Assembly: GCA_008638375.1 (NCBI GenBank)
Contig: CM018033.1
Span: 15,742,517-15,806,516, forward strand
Direction of reading: 5' to 3'
Length of the DNA stretch: 64,000 nucleotides
Source of the DNA: Nyssa sinensis
Lineage: Eukaryota > Streptophyta > Magnoliopsida > Cornales > Nyssaceae
In this document: in pieces, positions 21,794 to 34,084 of the stretch
Layout: the number at the start of each line of letters is the position of its first letter
Numbering within the stretch: position 1 is the stretch's first letter
The notes under the pieces: generated by a model
What the model saw: only the letters and a program-made list of their open reading frames with translations
Databases searched by the model: none
Told to the model about the DNA's origin: nothing
Made by a program: the position numbers and the translations under genes

Positions 21794-22106
21794 CTCATAA
21801 AAAAAAATATTCTTTCCCCAAAAGCTTAGGACCTAGGTCAAATCACTCCTATTAAAATGATATATTTATATGTATATATATATATATATATGAATTAATC
21901 CTCGACCAGAGGCCAACATATCCAATGATATCCCACTAGTATGTCTGCCTTAATGTCACAGACTCTCGAAAAGAAAGAAAAAAAGAGTTTCTCTTTTGCC
22001 ATACTCATTTTATATGAAGAGAGGGAAAGGAACAACTGAAATATTTGAATGTTTTCTATCCAACCCGACAAATCCCAAAACTAAACTCAAAGAAACTCCA
22101 ACAAGC
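21794..22106 (-). other. 3' flank of the WRI1-like gene
   Basis: Downstream of the WRI1 stop. It carries an AT microsatellite at about 21865-21890. From 21898 it is duplicated at 2698-2925. It probably holds the 3' UTR and polyadenylation site, but I cannot fix the cleavage site. Confidence 0.5.
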
Positions 22107-22753
22107 CTAACAGTCCTGACTAACTTGGCTTTTAGCCTTACAAGAACCTGAGGGGGTGGTTGTTGAAGAAGAAGGCGATGACAAAGATGTAGACGATGAA
22201 GAAGAAGAAGAAAAAGGTGAACTCAATGGTTCCTGCCCTTTTTTCTCCTCACCCAGCAAAACACTAGGCTCAACTCCACAATCTATATTGTCCAAATCCA
22301 GCAAGCCACTCACATCGAACTCATCAGGTCCATCAAACATGAATTCAATGTCATTCTCAAAACCCCTACCAGCGAACAAATCTGGTAACTGGCTGGTTCT
22401 TTCAAGGGGGATGTTAGAGGCTAGAAATGGATCGAACCCAATATCCAGACAGAAGCTCCAAGGGTGCTCGCGCTCGTACTCGACGGCAGGGTCCATCACT
22501 ACCATTGGAGTTGGTGGTGAGTCATGAATGGCAGGAGCAATTTGTTGATCTTCATGTTGTTCAGGAGATTGAGTTTCAGTGGTGGAGTTGGCATCAGTTG
22601 GTTGTTGATCATCAGGTTGATCATCCTGCTCTGGAACCTCCATCTTCTTTAAATAGTCTGTATACAGACTGATGTCAAAATTTGTCACCGCATTTACTCC
22701 CCTGTACTTTATGGCTGCCAGGTCATATGCTCTTGCAGCTTCTTCTTCAGTGC
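22107..22753 (-). CDS. WRI1: WRI1-like exon 7 (C-terminus)
   Basis: Starts after GGGAG with [20 protein letters not shown], then NAVTNFDIS, which completes AP2-2. The rest is the acidic, Gln/Asp-rich activation tail with [12 protein letters not shown] and [13 protein letters not shown], a Ser-rich stretch and the TAG stop. Its last ~40 codons are duplicated at 2925-3034. Confidence 0.93.
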
Positions 22754-25700
22754 CTCCCAATCAAATTAAATTAATATGTCAATAAATAATTAAAGATTAA
22801 ATATATCAAATACACACTGAAAAAATAATAATTAAAGAAACAAAGAATGACATAGCTTTTGACCAAATAGTTGGAACCTCCACGTAGCCACCACGTGTCT
22901 TCTAATATACTTTCGCCTTTTTAACATGAAGTCAAGCTTCTCCAGATTTTTTAAATGTGTCAAAACTTAACTTGTCGATATATTTTTGTTTGGAGCACAC
23001 TTGGACCTGGTGCCTTCTTACATAGGATGTGACCCATGAGTAGATAAATTCCATGTGGGTTCAACATCAGAGAGAAATTAGTATATGGTTTGGGATTAAT
23101 GGTCCGATGAATCATTAAATGATATATATATATATATATATGTATATTACGTTAAATTTATAAAAGATAATAAAATAATTTTTCGTTATCATGGTCGGGA
23201 TCATTAATTGGATTAATGGTCCAAGATGATATAATAAGTTTTCCAACATCAAAACCTTTTTGTTAGTTTTTTTTTTTCGTCGTAATGAAGAAAACTTTTA
23301 AAAATTTTTCATATTATACCCAAAATTTTGTCAGTATTTTTCTTTTCTTTTTTTTTGTCTTAGAAGAAATTAGGAATTATGTGAAATGGCATTAGAAAAA
23401 CTCTATAAATACAATGCTACATGCTTAAATAATTGCATCCAGACTGCAAACATTTCTTTAGTTGGAAAACTTTAAAAATTAGGGATTAATAACACAATAC
23501 TTACTAGTAGCATATGATGTGATAATTAAGATTTTGGGGCCAAGAATGCAGGTAAATGATTTTGATTTAATAACGATTGAAAAAATTATGGTTAAATCTA
23601 AAGATATTTTTGCTTTTTTATTTGAAAATAATTTATTTGTTATGCATTTTATTGATCACGATTTTTAAAAATAAAAATGATGCATAATCTAGATGATACT
23701 TATATCAGATTGGAAATTAAATATTTTAAAGAAATAGCCCTAAAATTGGAAGATTAAAGAAAAAGGAAATTGGTACATATTTTTAAATGAAATAAATAAT
23801 GGGAAAGGATAAACAAATAAATCTAAATAAAGAAATTTAAACTAATTTAATATAACAAATAAATTTCTTGGTTAATATGCTACCGTGTGTTGCCACATTA
23901 GCTCTTTAAGAGGGGAGATCACCTCCCAACAGTAGTTTGAGTTGCAAATGTTTCAATTGGTGTCATTACTTGTGTTGGCCTTTCATATCGGTTGCAGAAA
24001 ATGTCTATAATAAATTTATAAAGACGATATAAGATATCTGTACTTGAAAAATATCTTTTGAGCTAAAGATCCAAAAAGACAAACTAATGAAGACTCATCA
24101 CTCGGTTAGAAGTGCAATGCTGAGTTAACAAACCAAAAATGACAATATTTATAGGTGAAGGTTAAGCCACGCATCTAATATGGTATCGGAATCAAGATCG
24201 TGCATGCGCCAAAATAAAAATATTGGCTTCTCACATTAAGTACGAACATTATCTGTAATACACTTATAAAGATGACACATAACACTTCTATTTGAGATGC
24301 ATCTTCTGAACTAAAGATCGAAAAAACATATGTGAGACTAAACTCCGCATCTAACAACTTGCAAAAGCCGACTTCAGCATTATTGAAAGCCCCTCAAAAA
24401 GCATAGACACGCACCAAGAGTACATGCAATGACTTGGGTAGTAGAAGCATATATTATTGATTTTGAAAAAGTTAATACATAATGCAATACACACACATAT
24501 GTATATGTATATGCAATAAACAAATTGAATAAAATATGCCCTTTCAGTTGTAGGCCCACAGCAGCTTACCATGTGAAGCCACATACAGAAAAAGGTCCAC
24601 TAGATTACAATCCCTACATTGTTCAAGTGATTTGAAGTTTATAGTCTATCTTTATTTTTCAAGGCATTTTTATTCTCACACAGATAGAGAAAATCGTTTA
24701 TCATGTTTTAATGCATTAATTCAATCAAAACGGATGCAGAAATACCGTGAAACCTCTAACGAGAGAGAAACACTTTCCCTAAAATATCTATTTTAAAATA
24801 AAAAAACAACTCCATTATAGTAATGTCAGATTTGGACGTATTCGTATGAACCACCATTGATAGGATGTCAGGCATTTATCAAATACACTCATTTTTTTAA
24901 ATCATAGTCAAAAAAAAAAAAAAATTTAAAAATTAACATACCAGAGGAAATGATATTCTCTTAATTCTTCTAACCACGCTTTTTTGTCAGAAATGATGTG
25001 AAATGACATTTTGGAAATTAGTTAAAAACTAACGAGTCGTTTTGTCATAATATAATGCATTAATTCAAATTTTTTTAAAAAAATTATATCAAAACATATG
25101 TAAGAATATCATGACACCTGTTAAATAGAGATAAATATTTCATTAAGATAGTCGTTCAAGAAATTGAAATCACAATTTTAGTGTCAGACTTCACATGAAT
25201 CACTATTGAAAGAAAGGATTAGGGTATTAGTCATTTAACAAAAATACTCATTCTTCTTAATCCTAGCCAAAATATAAAAAAAAATAATAATAATAATAAT
25301 TTTTAAAAACTAATGGAAATGATATTATTTCAAATCTTCTAAACCCGCTTTGCTATCAAGAATAATGTGAAATGGTATTAATAAAATACCAATAAGCTCT
25401 AATTTGGTTGCTACCTCTTCCACCTCTTTATATATAAGATGTTGTGGGTCCAAGTGCTCTTAAGGGGTAAAGTGGTGTGTGTGTGTGTGATTTACCTATA
25501 AAAAAATAGTATTATTGAAATTAGTCAAAAAATGACATCATTTTTATTCCGACACAAACAGATAAAATTATTTCGTCATACTGTAATGCATTAATTCAAA
25601 TTAAAAAGCTTTTTTTATATCAAAATAAATGCATGAATATCTTGACATCTACTAATTAGAGATAAATGTTTCATTAAGACAGTCGTTTAGGAAATTAAAA

Positions 25701-27841
25701 ACCATCATTCTAGTGTCAGATTTGGACGTATTCACATAAACTACTATTGGCAGGGAGGATTAGGATGTTAGTCATTCAATAAAAACACTCATTTTTCCGA
25801 ATCCTAGTAAAAAAACTGTTTTAAATTTTTATAAACTAATGGAAATGATATTCTTTCAGATCTTCTAAATATGCTTTGCTATCAAGAATAATGAGTAAAA
25901 AAACTGTTTTAAATTTTTATAAACTAATGGAAATGATATTCTTTCAGATCTTCTAAATATGCTTTGCTATCAAGAATAATGAGAAATGGTATTATTAGAA
26001 TACCAACAAGCTCTAGTTTGGTTGCTACCTCTTTATAAAAGGTTGTGGGTTCAAGTGTCCTTAAGAGCCAAAGTAGTGTGTGTGTATAATTTACGCATAA
26101 AAGAAATAGTATTATTGAAATTAATCAAAAAATGATGTCATTTTTATTCTGACACAAACAGATAAATCCATTTCGCTATGCTGTAATGCATTAATTCAAA
26201 TTAAAAAGCTTTATTTTATATCAAAATAGATGTGTGAATAGCATGACACGTGCTAATTAGAATGACATGTTTCATTAAGTTGGCCGTTCAAAAAATAGTC
26301 ATCGCTCTAATGTTAATTTTGGACGCATTCACATAAAACATTACTGACAGAAGGGATTAGGATGTCAGTTATTCAACAAATACACTCAATTTTTCGAACT
26401 GTGGGACAAAATAGGTATAAAATTTGCAACATGCCTAATCACATGGTGAGAGTTATTTGAAAATTAAAAAAAATGAAAAAACAATAAAGAAAAAAAAAAT
26501 TTATACTATGAGATCAGGAGTGCTTACTAAAAGTTCCGAGATACATATATTTGTTACCGAATACGCGCCCAATTCGAGCCTCCCACCGGCCATTGTGATG
26601 GTGCCTGCAGGTCAATAGAATGATATTTGGGTAATTTTACAGAAAATATGTAGCATTTTAAAGATAAATATTACCTAGCCACCCCACGGTACTGAGAAAC
26701 CCCTCTAGAAAATCCACTGCTCCGCCGCCTCAACGAAGCCAAATATTCTTCTTTGGCCATCTTTTCCATTTGTTCAAGCTCCTTACTGTATGTATCAATC
26801 TGTGATTTGACCAAACATAAATATTTTTTTAAACCACAAAAGATAAAATTATTATAATATATCAAATAACAAACTACTAAAAAAAGTAAAAAAAGGGGCA
26901 AAAGATGAGTTATGCACCGGAAAATTCAGGGTTGTATTGGGTCCCCAGTACTTTATAGCAGCAAGATCGTAGGTATGACCAGCTGCTTCCTCATCCTCAT
27001 ATGCTCCTGCAACAATCAATAAGTGAGAACGACATATCGTACATATATACATATAAAGTCAATTATTTAATTGATATCATATTTTTAATACCAAACTTGT
27101 TACTTCATCAATGTTTTGTTTTAAATCCTAAGAGAAAAGAAAAATAAATTAAAGCAGTCGAAGTAAGATAGCATTTGACACAAATGAGAAGAGTTAAATA
27201 ATCATGGCTTACCCAAATAAACTAATTAAGCAGCGACAAAAGCGTTGATGAATGTTACAATGACAGAGATCATCATCAAGAATAAAAGCAGTCAGTACAC
27301 CAAGGCAGAAGTAGACTCAGAAAAGGATAAATAAATAAATAAATGTTGAAAGAAATAATAATAAAAAAAAAATAACAATTGCAGATCTCTCCTTGATTTT
27401 TTTCCCTTCCATTTTTTTAATCAAGAAAAGAAATCTAAGAAAGTAAAAAAGAAATTCACTTTGTCGTCCTCTCTTGTTTTGATTTCTGCTCCATGTACTC
27501 CTATCCCACAGATGTGCTTCAAACTTTCCTGTCCATCTATGCCTGTGTGTTCATATATGTACCAATTTAATGTCATGCATGCAAATGCCAAAACCCACCA
27601 AAATCATTAGTTCATTTCACACACATGTGTGTGTGGGTATATATATATGTATGAGATAGAGAGGGGGGTACCTGGTGACACCTCTGTAAATAGAGGTTCT
27701 TTTTCCAGAGTTAGTACTCTGGCATTTCTTTGGGGTGAATTTTTTCTCACCTTTGGTACGCTTTCTAGGCTTGGGCTTGTTAGGGTGAGACTCCACACAT
27801 GAAGATGATGAAGAGCTAGAAGAAGAAGGATACCTCTTCAT
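22107..27841 (-). CDS. WRI1: WRI1-like AP2/ERF transcription factor, complete 7-exon gene
   Basis: Exons (- strand): 27672-27841, 27460-27542, 27213-27221, 26918-27006, 26675-26799, 26528-26604, 22107-22753. They total 1,200 nt (399 aa plus stop). All junctions are GT..AG and all phases agree. The protein has a Ser run (residues 6-14), a basic, NLS-like [11 protein letters not shown] stretch, AP2 domain 1 (about 52-117, [19 protein letters not shown]), the linker [20 protein letters not shown]2 domain 2 (about 154-213, [16 protein letters not shown]), then an acidic tail with NDIEFMFD and a Ser-rich C-terminus. This is the WRINKLED1 layout: a nuclear activator of glycolytic and plastid fatty-acid synthesis genes through AW-box promoters. 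WRI3 or WRI4 remains possible. Intron 6 (3.8 kb) is filled with repeats. Confidence 0.9.
25389..25500 (+). mobile_element. tRNA-derived SINE-like segment
   Basis: AAGCTCTAATTTGGTTGCTAC (A-box-like), GTGGGTCCAAGTGCTC (B-box-like) and a GTGTGTGTG..ATTTACCTATAAAAAAA tail. Related copies lie at 26000-26105 and 51385-51480. The B box is imperfect. Confidence 0.5.
25806..25981. repeat. 88-bp exact tandem duplication
   Basis: 25806-25893 is repeated as 25894-25981, starting AGTAAAAAAACTGTTTT and ending CAAGAATAATG. I see no mismatch, so it is a very recent duplication or an assembly artefact. It lies inside WRI1 intron 6. Confidence 0.9.
26000..26105 (+). mobile_element. tRNA-derived SINE-like segment, second copy
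   Basis: AAGCTCTAGTTTGGTTGCTAC, GTGGGTTCAAGTGTCC and a TGTGTGTGTATAATTTACGC tail. Close to 25389-25500, with a deletion in the middle. Confidence 0.5.
26528..26604 (-). CDS. WRI1: WRI1-like exon 6
   Basis: 77 nt encoding [20 protein letters not shown] then YLGTF, the DNA-contact half of AP2-2, between CTGCAG and GTAAGC. Confidence 0.92.
26675..26799 (-). CDS. WRI1: WRI1-like exon 5
   Basis: Encodes [20 protein letters not shown], the inter-AP2 linker [16 protein letters not shown] and the start of AP2-2 (YRGVAR), between CACAG and GTAATA. Confidence 0.92.
26918..27006 (-). CDS. WRI1: WRI1-like exon 4
   Basis: Encodes (G)[17 protein letters not shown] and [12 protein letters not shown], the end of AP2-1, between TTGCAG and GTGCAT. 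Confidence 0.92.
27213..27221 (-). CDS. WRI1: WRI1-like exon 3, 9-nt micro-exon
   Basis: Coding-strand TTTATTTGG between acceptor ..ATTAG and donor GTAAGC. Joined to the A of exon 2 and the GA of exon 4 it gives I-Y-L-G, filling the exact gap between GRQ and AYEDEEA. WRI1 genes are known for a 9-nt exon encoding VYL; this one gives IYL. Confidence 0.85.
27460..27542 (-). CDS. WRI1: WRI1-like exon 2
   Basis: 83 nt between CAG (acceptor) and GTGAAT (donor). It encodes (R)[17 protein letters not shown] and then NKRGRQ, the core of AP2-1. It is too short for a typical ORF scan and was found by splice-site and motif reading. Confidence 0.9.
27672..27841 (-). CDS. WRI1: WRI1-like exon 1
   Basis: Starts at ATG 27841 (MKRYPSSS) and ends in the Arg codon of SIYRGVTR (phase 2) before GTACCC. 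The start is preceded by a U/C-rich leader on the coding strand and is the only ATG in frame before AP2-1. Confidence 0.88.
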
Positions 27842-29389
27842 TTGTTTTTTTTTCTTTTTCCTTTTTCCTTTTTGGTAAGGTGGGGGTTGGGGTGTCTTAT
27901 GAACGATATGGGTGGGTGGGTGGGTCTAGAATCTATTTATGGGGGCTCGTTTTCTGGTTTTCCACAACAAGGGAGATAGGGGAGATGGGAGAAGCAGAGG
28001 GATGTTTTGAGAGAGAGAGGGTGGGGAGGGGTTGTATTAAAAAACTTCTATGGAGGGGTCTAACCATGAGTTAAAGTTGAAGTTAGGTTAATTAACCTTG
28101 AGTTAATTTAAGTGTCCAACACTTGGCTTAAGTCTCAGCCATGCTACCAATGAGATCTGTTTCTGTGCTGGCTCTCGCTCTCCCTTCCCTCTCTCTCCTC
28201 TCCCACTCTCTCTTTTTATCTATATTTTCAAATCAAAATTGTAATTTTTTTACCTGGCAATGTGTCAGTTATTTTGTAGGGTGTTTTGTCTACAAAGCAC
28301 CTCAGACCTGAGGGTAGGACGCGTGTGGGATTTATGTGAAGCGCAGGAGAAAATATAAATAACCTTAGTTTTTTTTTTTTTTTTTGGTTTTTAACTGGTC
28401 AACCCATCCAAACTTTGACCGGTAATCAGTAGCAAGAGTTGCAAAACGTGAACATAATAAGATTACAAACATATGGCTCTTCTCACTCCAGAGCTGTGAA
28501 TTGGGCCCAAGTTCGTTCCCACAGTCCAAAGGTTGGGAGTGACAGAGATTGATGCACATGTTGCTAAAATCTTTTTAAGCAACGAGAGCAGTCCAATTCT
28601 TATTTTAAGTCAAAGTATTAGATCAGACCTAATTTTGTCATGTTATAATTTAACAGACGTAATTTTATCTTATCATTTTTTTTTTAAACTTAAGACTGCT
28701 TCGACTCAAAACGGTAAGATACAGTTAATATTCATCGATTTTGTCCATGGCACAGTTAATATCCATCGATTTTGTCCACGGCCTAAGTTAGATTTTGGTC
28801 AAATTTAATTGTTTAGGACTTCAACTTGACTTTTTTACATTATTAAACAATTTTATTTTTGTAATTACTTTGTGTAGGAAACTCGTCCTAAATTTCTATT
28901 GGTTTCTAATTTCTTCTTTTCTTATTTAATTCCAATTTTGGACACAATTGCCAAAAGTCAAAATTCTGATTTTTTTTATCGAATTTCTTAGTTTCCTAAT
29001 TTTATTGGGGATTAGTTTAGGGAATAAAAGAATTAGTAATTTCTTATTCGAATTTAACAATTTTTAGCTCTTTTGTACGTGTGTGTGTATATATATATGT
29101 ATGTATGTATATCATGTAATAGGTTTTAATTATACATCTTTTTATCAATAATACATATAATTTCAAATTAGAGAGTTTTTTTTATTGGATGAGTAATTTC
29201 CGTATTACTTGATGTTCAATGAATTTGACATATTTAATTCCTTTCACGTTTCCGTACTGTATTAGACATGAACTTATCTTTTAACTTGGGTTGAGATTGA
29301 GCTAGGCTTCAATTGGTTCATGAATTTATTAAGGAAGGAAAAGAAAAAAAAATACATGTCCTCTCATACTAAAGATGTGAATCATGGCA
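27842..29389. other. WRI1 upstream region, no gene seen
   Basis: Upstream of the - strand WRI1 start. A GA/CT-rich stretch (about 27960-28230) suits a 5' UTR or proximal promoter, but I cannot fix a TATA box. A tandem pair of about 31 bp (CAGTTAATATTCATCGATTT, CAGTTAATATCCATCGATTT) is at 28712-28773. From 28230 on it is AT-rich with ATGT repeats near 29090. No coding potential is seen. Confidence 0.5.
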
Positions 29390-29636
29390 TGTTAGTCATA
29401 TTAGGGCTAGCTATATATTATTGTGATATTAGGGTTTAAGTATCACTATTTGTTTTCTTTTCCATTTCTTTTTCTAATACTTCATTGTACACCCTTTAAC
29501 CCTCCTATATAAGAAGGTTTTTTTATGTAATTCCAAATCAACCAATTTAATATAATGCAACCTATTAGGATTTTTCTAGCATCTCTCTTTCTTCTCTCTT
29601 TCTCACCTTCTTTATTTTATCTCACCAAATCTAACA
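29390..29636 (+). mobile_element. Copia-type LTR remnant
   Basis: TGTTAGTCATATTAGGG...CCAAATCTAACA, with a TATATAAGAAGG promoter-like box at 29510. A tRNA-iMet primer-binding site follows directly. The start could instead be 29422. The internal region is lost after about 29760. Confidence 0.65.
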
Positions 29637-29648
29637 TGGTATCAGAGC
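29637..29648 (+). promoter_or_regulatory. Primer-binding site, tRNA-iMet
   Basis: TGGTATCAGAGC, the standard plant Copia primer-binding site, immediately after the LTR CA end. Confidence 0.85.
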
Positions 29649-29924
29649 TTGAACTAGACCTATCCACAGTAGATTTTCCATCTAAAAGAAACACTATTCA
29701 TCATCACTTGCAGCTATTACATCCCAAACTCCACCTTATGTGGATTAGGGATAGTGACTGACCAGTTAAGCACATCGCCAATATACTATCCATTTTAAAG
29801 CATATAGATGACGTGTCTGACCAAAAACCTCTTTACATATCCAAGTAGATTGCATTCGGTCATATATAATTATGTAACAGAATCTACGTTTGTAAAAAAT
29901 TTTATTTGAATACAGTCACACATG

Positions 29925-30396
29925 GCAAAGGACAAGTAACTAAGCGAAAAAATAAATTGAAAAGATTTCAAAAAAAATAAGAAATAAGGAATAAGAATGA
30001 GAGACACTTAAGAATGTTAAACAAGTTTGAGAAAAGTCTAAGATCCAAAGTTGATCTTAGGTTTTGCTTTTTCACTCAATAGATAGATAATTTACAAAAT
30101 ATACTTTACATGTATGTATTTCAGAATCATTGATTTTACAAAATCCCTATAAGATTACAAAATCCAAAGTTGGGATTACAATCATTGATTTTAGGAAGGA
30201 AACGCTATAAGATTACAATCTTGTATTTTAGAAAGGAATTCCTATGAGATTACAATCCTTAATTTTAGAAAGGAATCCATTGTGGTTAACTTTCTTACAA
30301 AATATAAAATCTAACTTATACACAAATCTAGAATATCTCATTAATATAATTTTACATATTTAAGGTGGCTTGATTTCTGATCTTGACATGTTAATA
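29925..30396 (-). mobile_element. Copia 3' LTR (inverted)
   Basis: It lies directly downstream (on the - strand) of a polypurine tract, rc of CCCCCCCCTCAAGTTGACC, which follows a Copia RNase H remnant. It contains three imperfect repeats of GATTGTAATCTTATAGG.ATT. The far end is approximate. Confidence 0.55.
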
Positions 30397-30840
30397 CCCC
30401 CCCCTCAAGTTGACCCGGGGAAACTCACAAAATTCAACTTGAAACACAAAGAAGTAAAAACTGCTTTAGGAAAACTTTTGGTAAAGATATCAGCAAGTTA
30501 TAAATTAAAAGGAATGAAATGAATTTGAAAAATTCCTGCTAAGACCTTTTCACAAAAAAAATGATAATCAAGCTTAATATGTTTGGAACGAGCGTGAAAG
30601 ACAAGATTTGAGCTTATATACATAGCATTCTAGTTATCACACCAAAGAATTCCAAAAGTAGAAGATAGAAGACTCAAGTCCTGAAGAAGGTAAGTGATCC
30701 AAGTCATTTCAGCAACGGCATAAGTAAGACCACGATATTCAACGTCAGTGCTAGAATGAGAGACTGTAGGTCACTTCTTGACACTCCAATATATCAAATT
30801 TCGACCTAAGAAGATTTGAAAGGAAATATTAATATACCTT
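30397..30840 (-). pseudogene. Copia RNase H remnant
   Basis: The - strand reads, with stops, EAEYRGLTHAVAELTWITYL, LWCDN, NLVFHARSKHIKLDYHFFCE, ADIFTKSFP. This is the C-terminal RNase H of Ty1/Copia polyproteins. The upstream pol region is missing. Confidence 0.8.
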
Positions 30841-31130
30841 AAGATTTGAAAAATCAAGTTAAGTCGAAGTTGAAAACTTTGAAATGATTGATTGATCATA
30901 AACTTAATGCATTTCTATTTAAGTGATCAACAAAAATCAATCACAAAATAATTTTTCAAAGGATTTCATTGATGTACCTTATTAAGCTTTGAAAAATAAA
31001 GTTAAATCGAAGTTAAAAACTTTGAAATGATTGATTGATTATGAACTTAATGCACTTCTATTTAAGTGATCAATTAAAATAAATCACAAAATAATTTTTC
31101 AAAGGATTTCATTGATGTATTTTAAGACTT
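30835..31130. repeat. 143-bp tandem repeat, about two units
   Basis: GAAATGATTGATTGAT occurs at 30881 and 31024, with flanking AATAATTTTTCAAAGGATTT in both units. The period is about 143 bp, with a few substitutions. Confidence 0.85.
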
Positions 31131-34037
31131 AAAAAATCAAGTTATTTGAAAATCAAAATTTTGGTTAAAATAGGCACAATACCCAATTTTCCAAAATCAG
31201 TCAACTGATTGTGCTTTACAAAAATGAACCTCTAAGCCTCTGGAAAAATCAGTTGACCTTTCAGTCGACTAATTTGTCGATCTAGCAATCAGGAATTCAA
31301 ATTTTGAACAAATCTAAAAGGGGCAACAGCTAGTTTTTGAAACCTAACGACTATATCTTTCAAAGGCCTATAATAAAGGTTCTAAGTAGCATTCATGGCT
31401 AACAACTCTTGCACAAAAACTTTCAATCTTTGTTATTAAATTTAGATCTAACAACTTTCAAATCCAAATCTAAAATTTCTACTCATCTTTAAATACTCAG
31501 AGCTTATCATTGATCAATCTATAGAACGAGAGTTTTCATTTTACAAAATCCACTTTTCAAGATAGTACCATTAGTAGTATTTCTTCTTACAGCTCATTGA
31601 GGTGAGATTTACGAATAGGCGTCATCCATGTGTGAGGCAAACAGGGTTTTCTAGGATAAAATGACTAAGGTATTCACTTTGGGATAAGAGGGTTGCGGTA
31701 TTCATTTTATAAATGTTTGGTCTCCACCTACAAGGAGGTCATTTTAGTGGAAAAACTCAAGTAGGGATGCTTAAGTTGAGGACGAGTTTTCTGAACCTCT
31801 TAAAAATCTTGTGTTTGCATTTTTTCTCCTTACTCTCTTTTACTTTATTTCACTTTAATTGCTTTATATTTTTAAGATTATAAAAGTTACCAATATTTTC
31901 AAAATACCATATTCATCTCCGCCCCCCCTCTATGGTAAATATCTAGGCAACACCAAGAATTCTAGATTCGGGGTCTAAGGTATGAAACCGAAAGTTGTTA
32001 GGCACCCGTTTCGCCTAATCCAAAGGATTAGCCTTAATGTCCATCATCAAGGCTATTTTATTAAAGAAAAGTAAAGAAAAAGTACGAAATGGAATAAACA
32101 TGCAAACAAAGTATAAAACAAATACAAAATGGATAGAAATAATAAAAGTGAAATGAAATGATAGGGAAAAGTATTTGAAATCCGCTCGAAGGCTTCCTAT
32201 GTATCTCTACTGAGGATGGAATCAAATCTCACATAGTTCTACCGATTCACCCACTTCTACCAATAGTGATAGAATGTGGCAAATCGGGCTCCCATCCTAT
32301 AGCTCATTACCTTATAAAAAAGACTTCACTTAAGGGGAGGTGAATCTAAATAGATTGTCTCTTGAAAAAATGTATTAGAAAAAAGAAATGTTTGAAGAGT
32401 CGAAAAAGGAAGAATATGTGAGAAAAGTGACAATCCTCTAGCACGTCCCTCCCATAAACGAAGGCCTACCTATAAAGTTTATGACCTATAACATAGGAAA
32501 GCGTACTTTATGGGTTGTAGCAAGACATGCAACACTCTAGCTTGTTCTCTTAACTCATAGTGGGAGGGAGTGTTGCTCTTCATAAAGTTGGTTCTAGTTG
32601 TTGAAGATGAACTTGCTTCAAGTTAGATCGAGTAAGTGGATATGGGGTTTTTGGTGTATGATGTTAGCAAAAGGTTGTGAAGTTGCCTTTGATGGGTGTC
32701 ATTTCTAATATGTTCTTAATGATTGTGTGCAATTCGATTCATTTATTAGAAGTACTAAACCCTAGCTACAACCATTGACAAATCTAAGAGAAATCAACAA
32801 ATGGGGGTTATCTGGTATTGTTCTCCACCATTCACAGATCTGAAAGAAACCCAAAGTGTAGATATTTGCATTTTGATTTTGGGGTTGCTTGATCATATGG
32901 TAGTGGTAGTGAATGAGGAGGTGGTGGTGGTAGTGATAGAGATGAAATGGGCAAAAAGGGTGTGACAGTTAGAGGAAGACGATAGCGAGAAGTTGGTCTC
33001 AATCTAAATGTGACGATAATGTACTGACGATGAAGATTATGAACACTACCTATAATTGTGATGGGAAAGGAAGCCAAAGCATGTGATGAACAAATAGTGG
33101 CTCAAAATTAAGGTTTCAAGAATAGTGAGTTTGTGGACAAAGTGAAGTCAAGTTTGAAAGAGATATGTAAAGACCTGAATGTTTCAAAGGAAGTCCTACC
33201 ATTAGATGTACTACGTTGCAATTTCTAGTTTTGGGTAGAACTTATGGTGGACTGAGGACAATTTGGGGACAAATTAGGCTCATTGTTATGACACAACTCA
33301 TTATAAACCTATTTTGGAATTGGAATTGAATCAACTTCAGTAGCAATCATAATGATAATAATCGGCTAGAAATTTCACTATTTATATGAGCCACAAATTC
33401 TTTATTGTTATCTTATACTTTTATTTTTCTCAAATAGTTAGATTTTACGTTTTGAGAAAAATGAAATTTAACTACTTTAAAGTCAATGAATTTTCTATGT
33501 CAACATAGTGATTTTTTGTATCAAGTTTATTTGCTTAACACAATGAACTTTTACTATGGTATTGCTATTCTCTAATCATTTTCTTCCTTTCTCGTAATTT
33601 TTTTTGGTGTCAAGGCTTAACACAATGAAATTTCACCATTTGAAAGTAATGAAATTTCACTATTTGAATGTAATGAAATTTTACTATTTCGCTAGGACAA
33701 AATTTCATTATTTTGTATCAAATTTTTTCTTCATTTTTTCATATGTAATATGGATCTCATTTGTAAGTTATTGAATTTTGAAATTTAAAAATGAATTTTA
33801 TTAAAAAATGAATTTAAAGTCTATACACATAAATTTTATTAAAAATAAAATTATAAATTATTGAATTTTAAAATTTAAAAAATTTCTTGAATATTTCCTG
33901 TAATTTACAGAGGAGTCTCATTTCCTCATTTGGATATAAATGAAAAGGTCTTTTAATCACAAAATAATTAAAGAATCTTTGGAGTTAAAAAGAGTAGGTT
34001 TAGACCAAATCTTAATTAGCAACTTATTTTATGACCT

Positions 34038-34044
<7 letters not shown>
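31131..34044. other. Intergenic repeat remnants, no gene seen
   Basis: 31200-31920 resembles an LTR or internal end (a ...CCACCTACAAGGAGGTC... block and C-rich CCGCCCCCCC). 31970-32060 has a GGCACCCGTTTCGCC block. Nothing codes convincingly; the - strand Pro/Ser-rich frame near 32830-33077 has no family features. From 33250 on it is AT-rich, with repeats of AATGAAATTTCACTATTTGAA. Confidence 0.4.

Positions 34045-34082
<38 letters not shown>
34045..34082. repeat. (AT)n microsatellite
   Basis: About 19 uninterrupted AT units. Confidence 0.95.

Positions 34083-34084
<2 letters not shown>

Larger units (their letters stand above)
22754..26527 (-). other. WRI1-like intron 6, 3.8 kb, repeat-filled
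   Basis: Non-coding. From about 24640 to 26400 it holds several degenerate copies of one AT-rich unit. Recurrent boxes are ATGCATTAATTCAAA, TCTAGTGTCAGA, CATTAAGACAGTCGTT and TTTGCTATCAAGAATAATG. Spacing is roughly 500-600 bp, with tRNA-like SINE pieces inside. No further exon is needed: exons 6 and 7 join in frame. Confidence 0.75.

Noticed and set aside
26671..27052. Two separate short AP2 genes on the - strand
   Set aside because: They are exons 4 and 5 of the single WRI1-like gene; splice sites and phases join them with the other five exons.
30835..31130. CRISPR-like array
   Set aside because: Only about two long (143-bp) direct repeats without unique spacers, in a plant nuclear genome.
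32832..33077. Pro/Ser-rich 81-codon protein on the - strand
   Set aside because: No motif, no splice or promoter context, and located in degraded repeat sequence.
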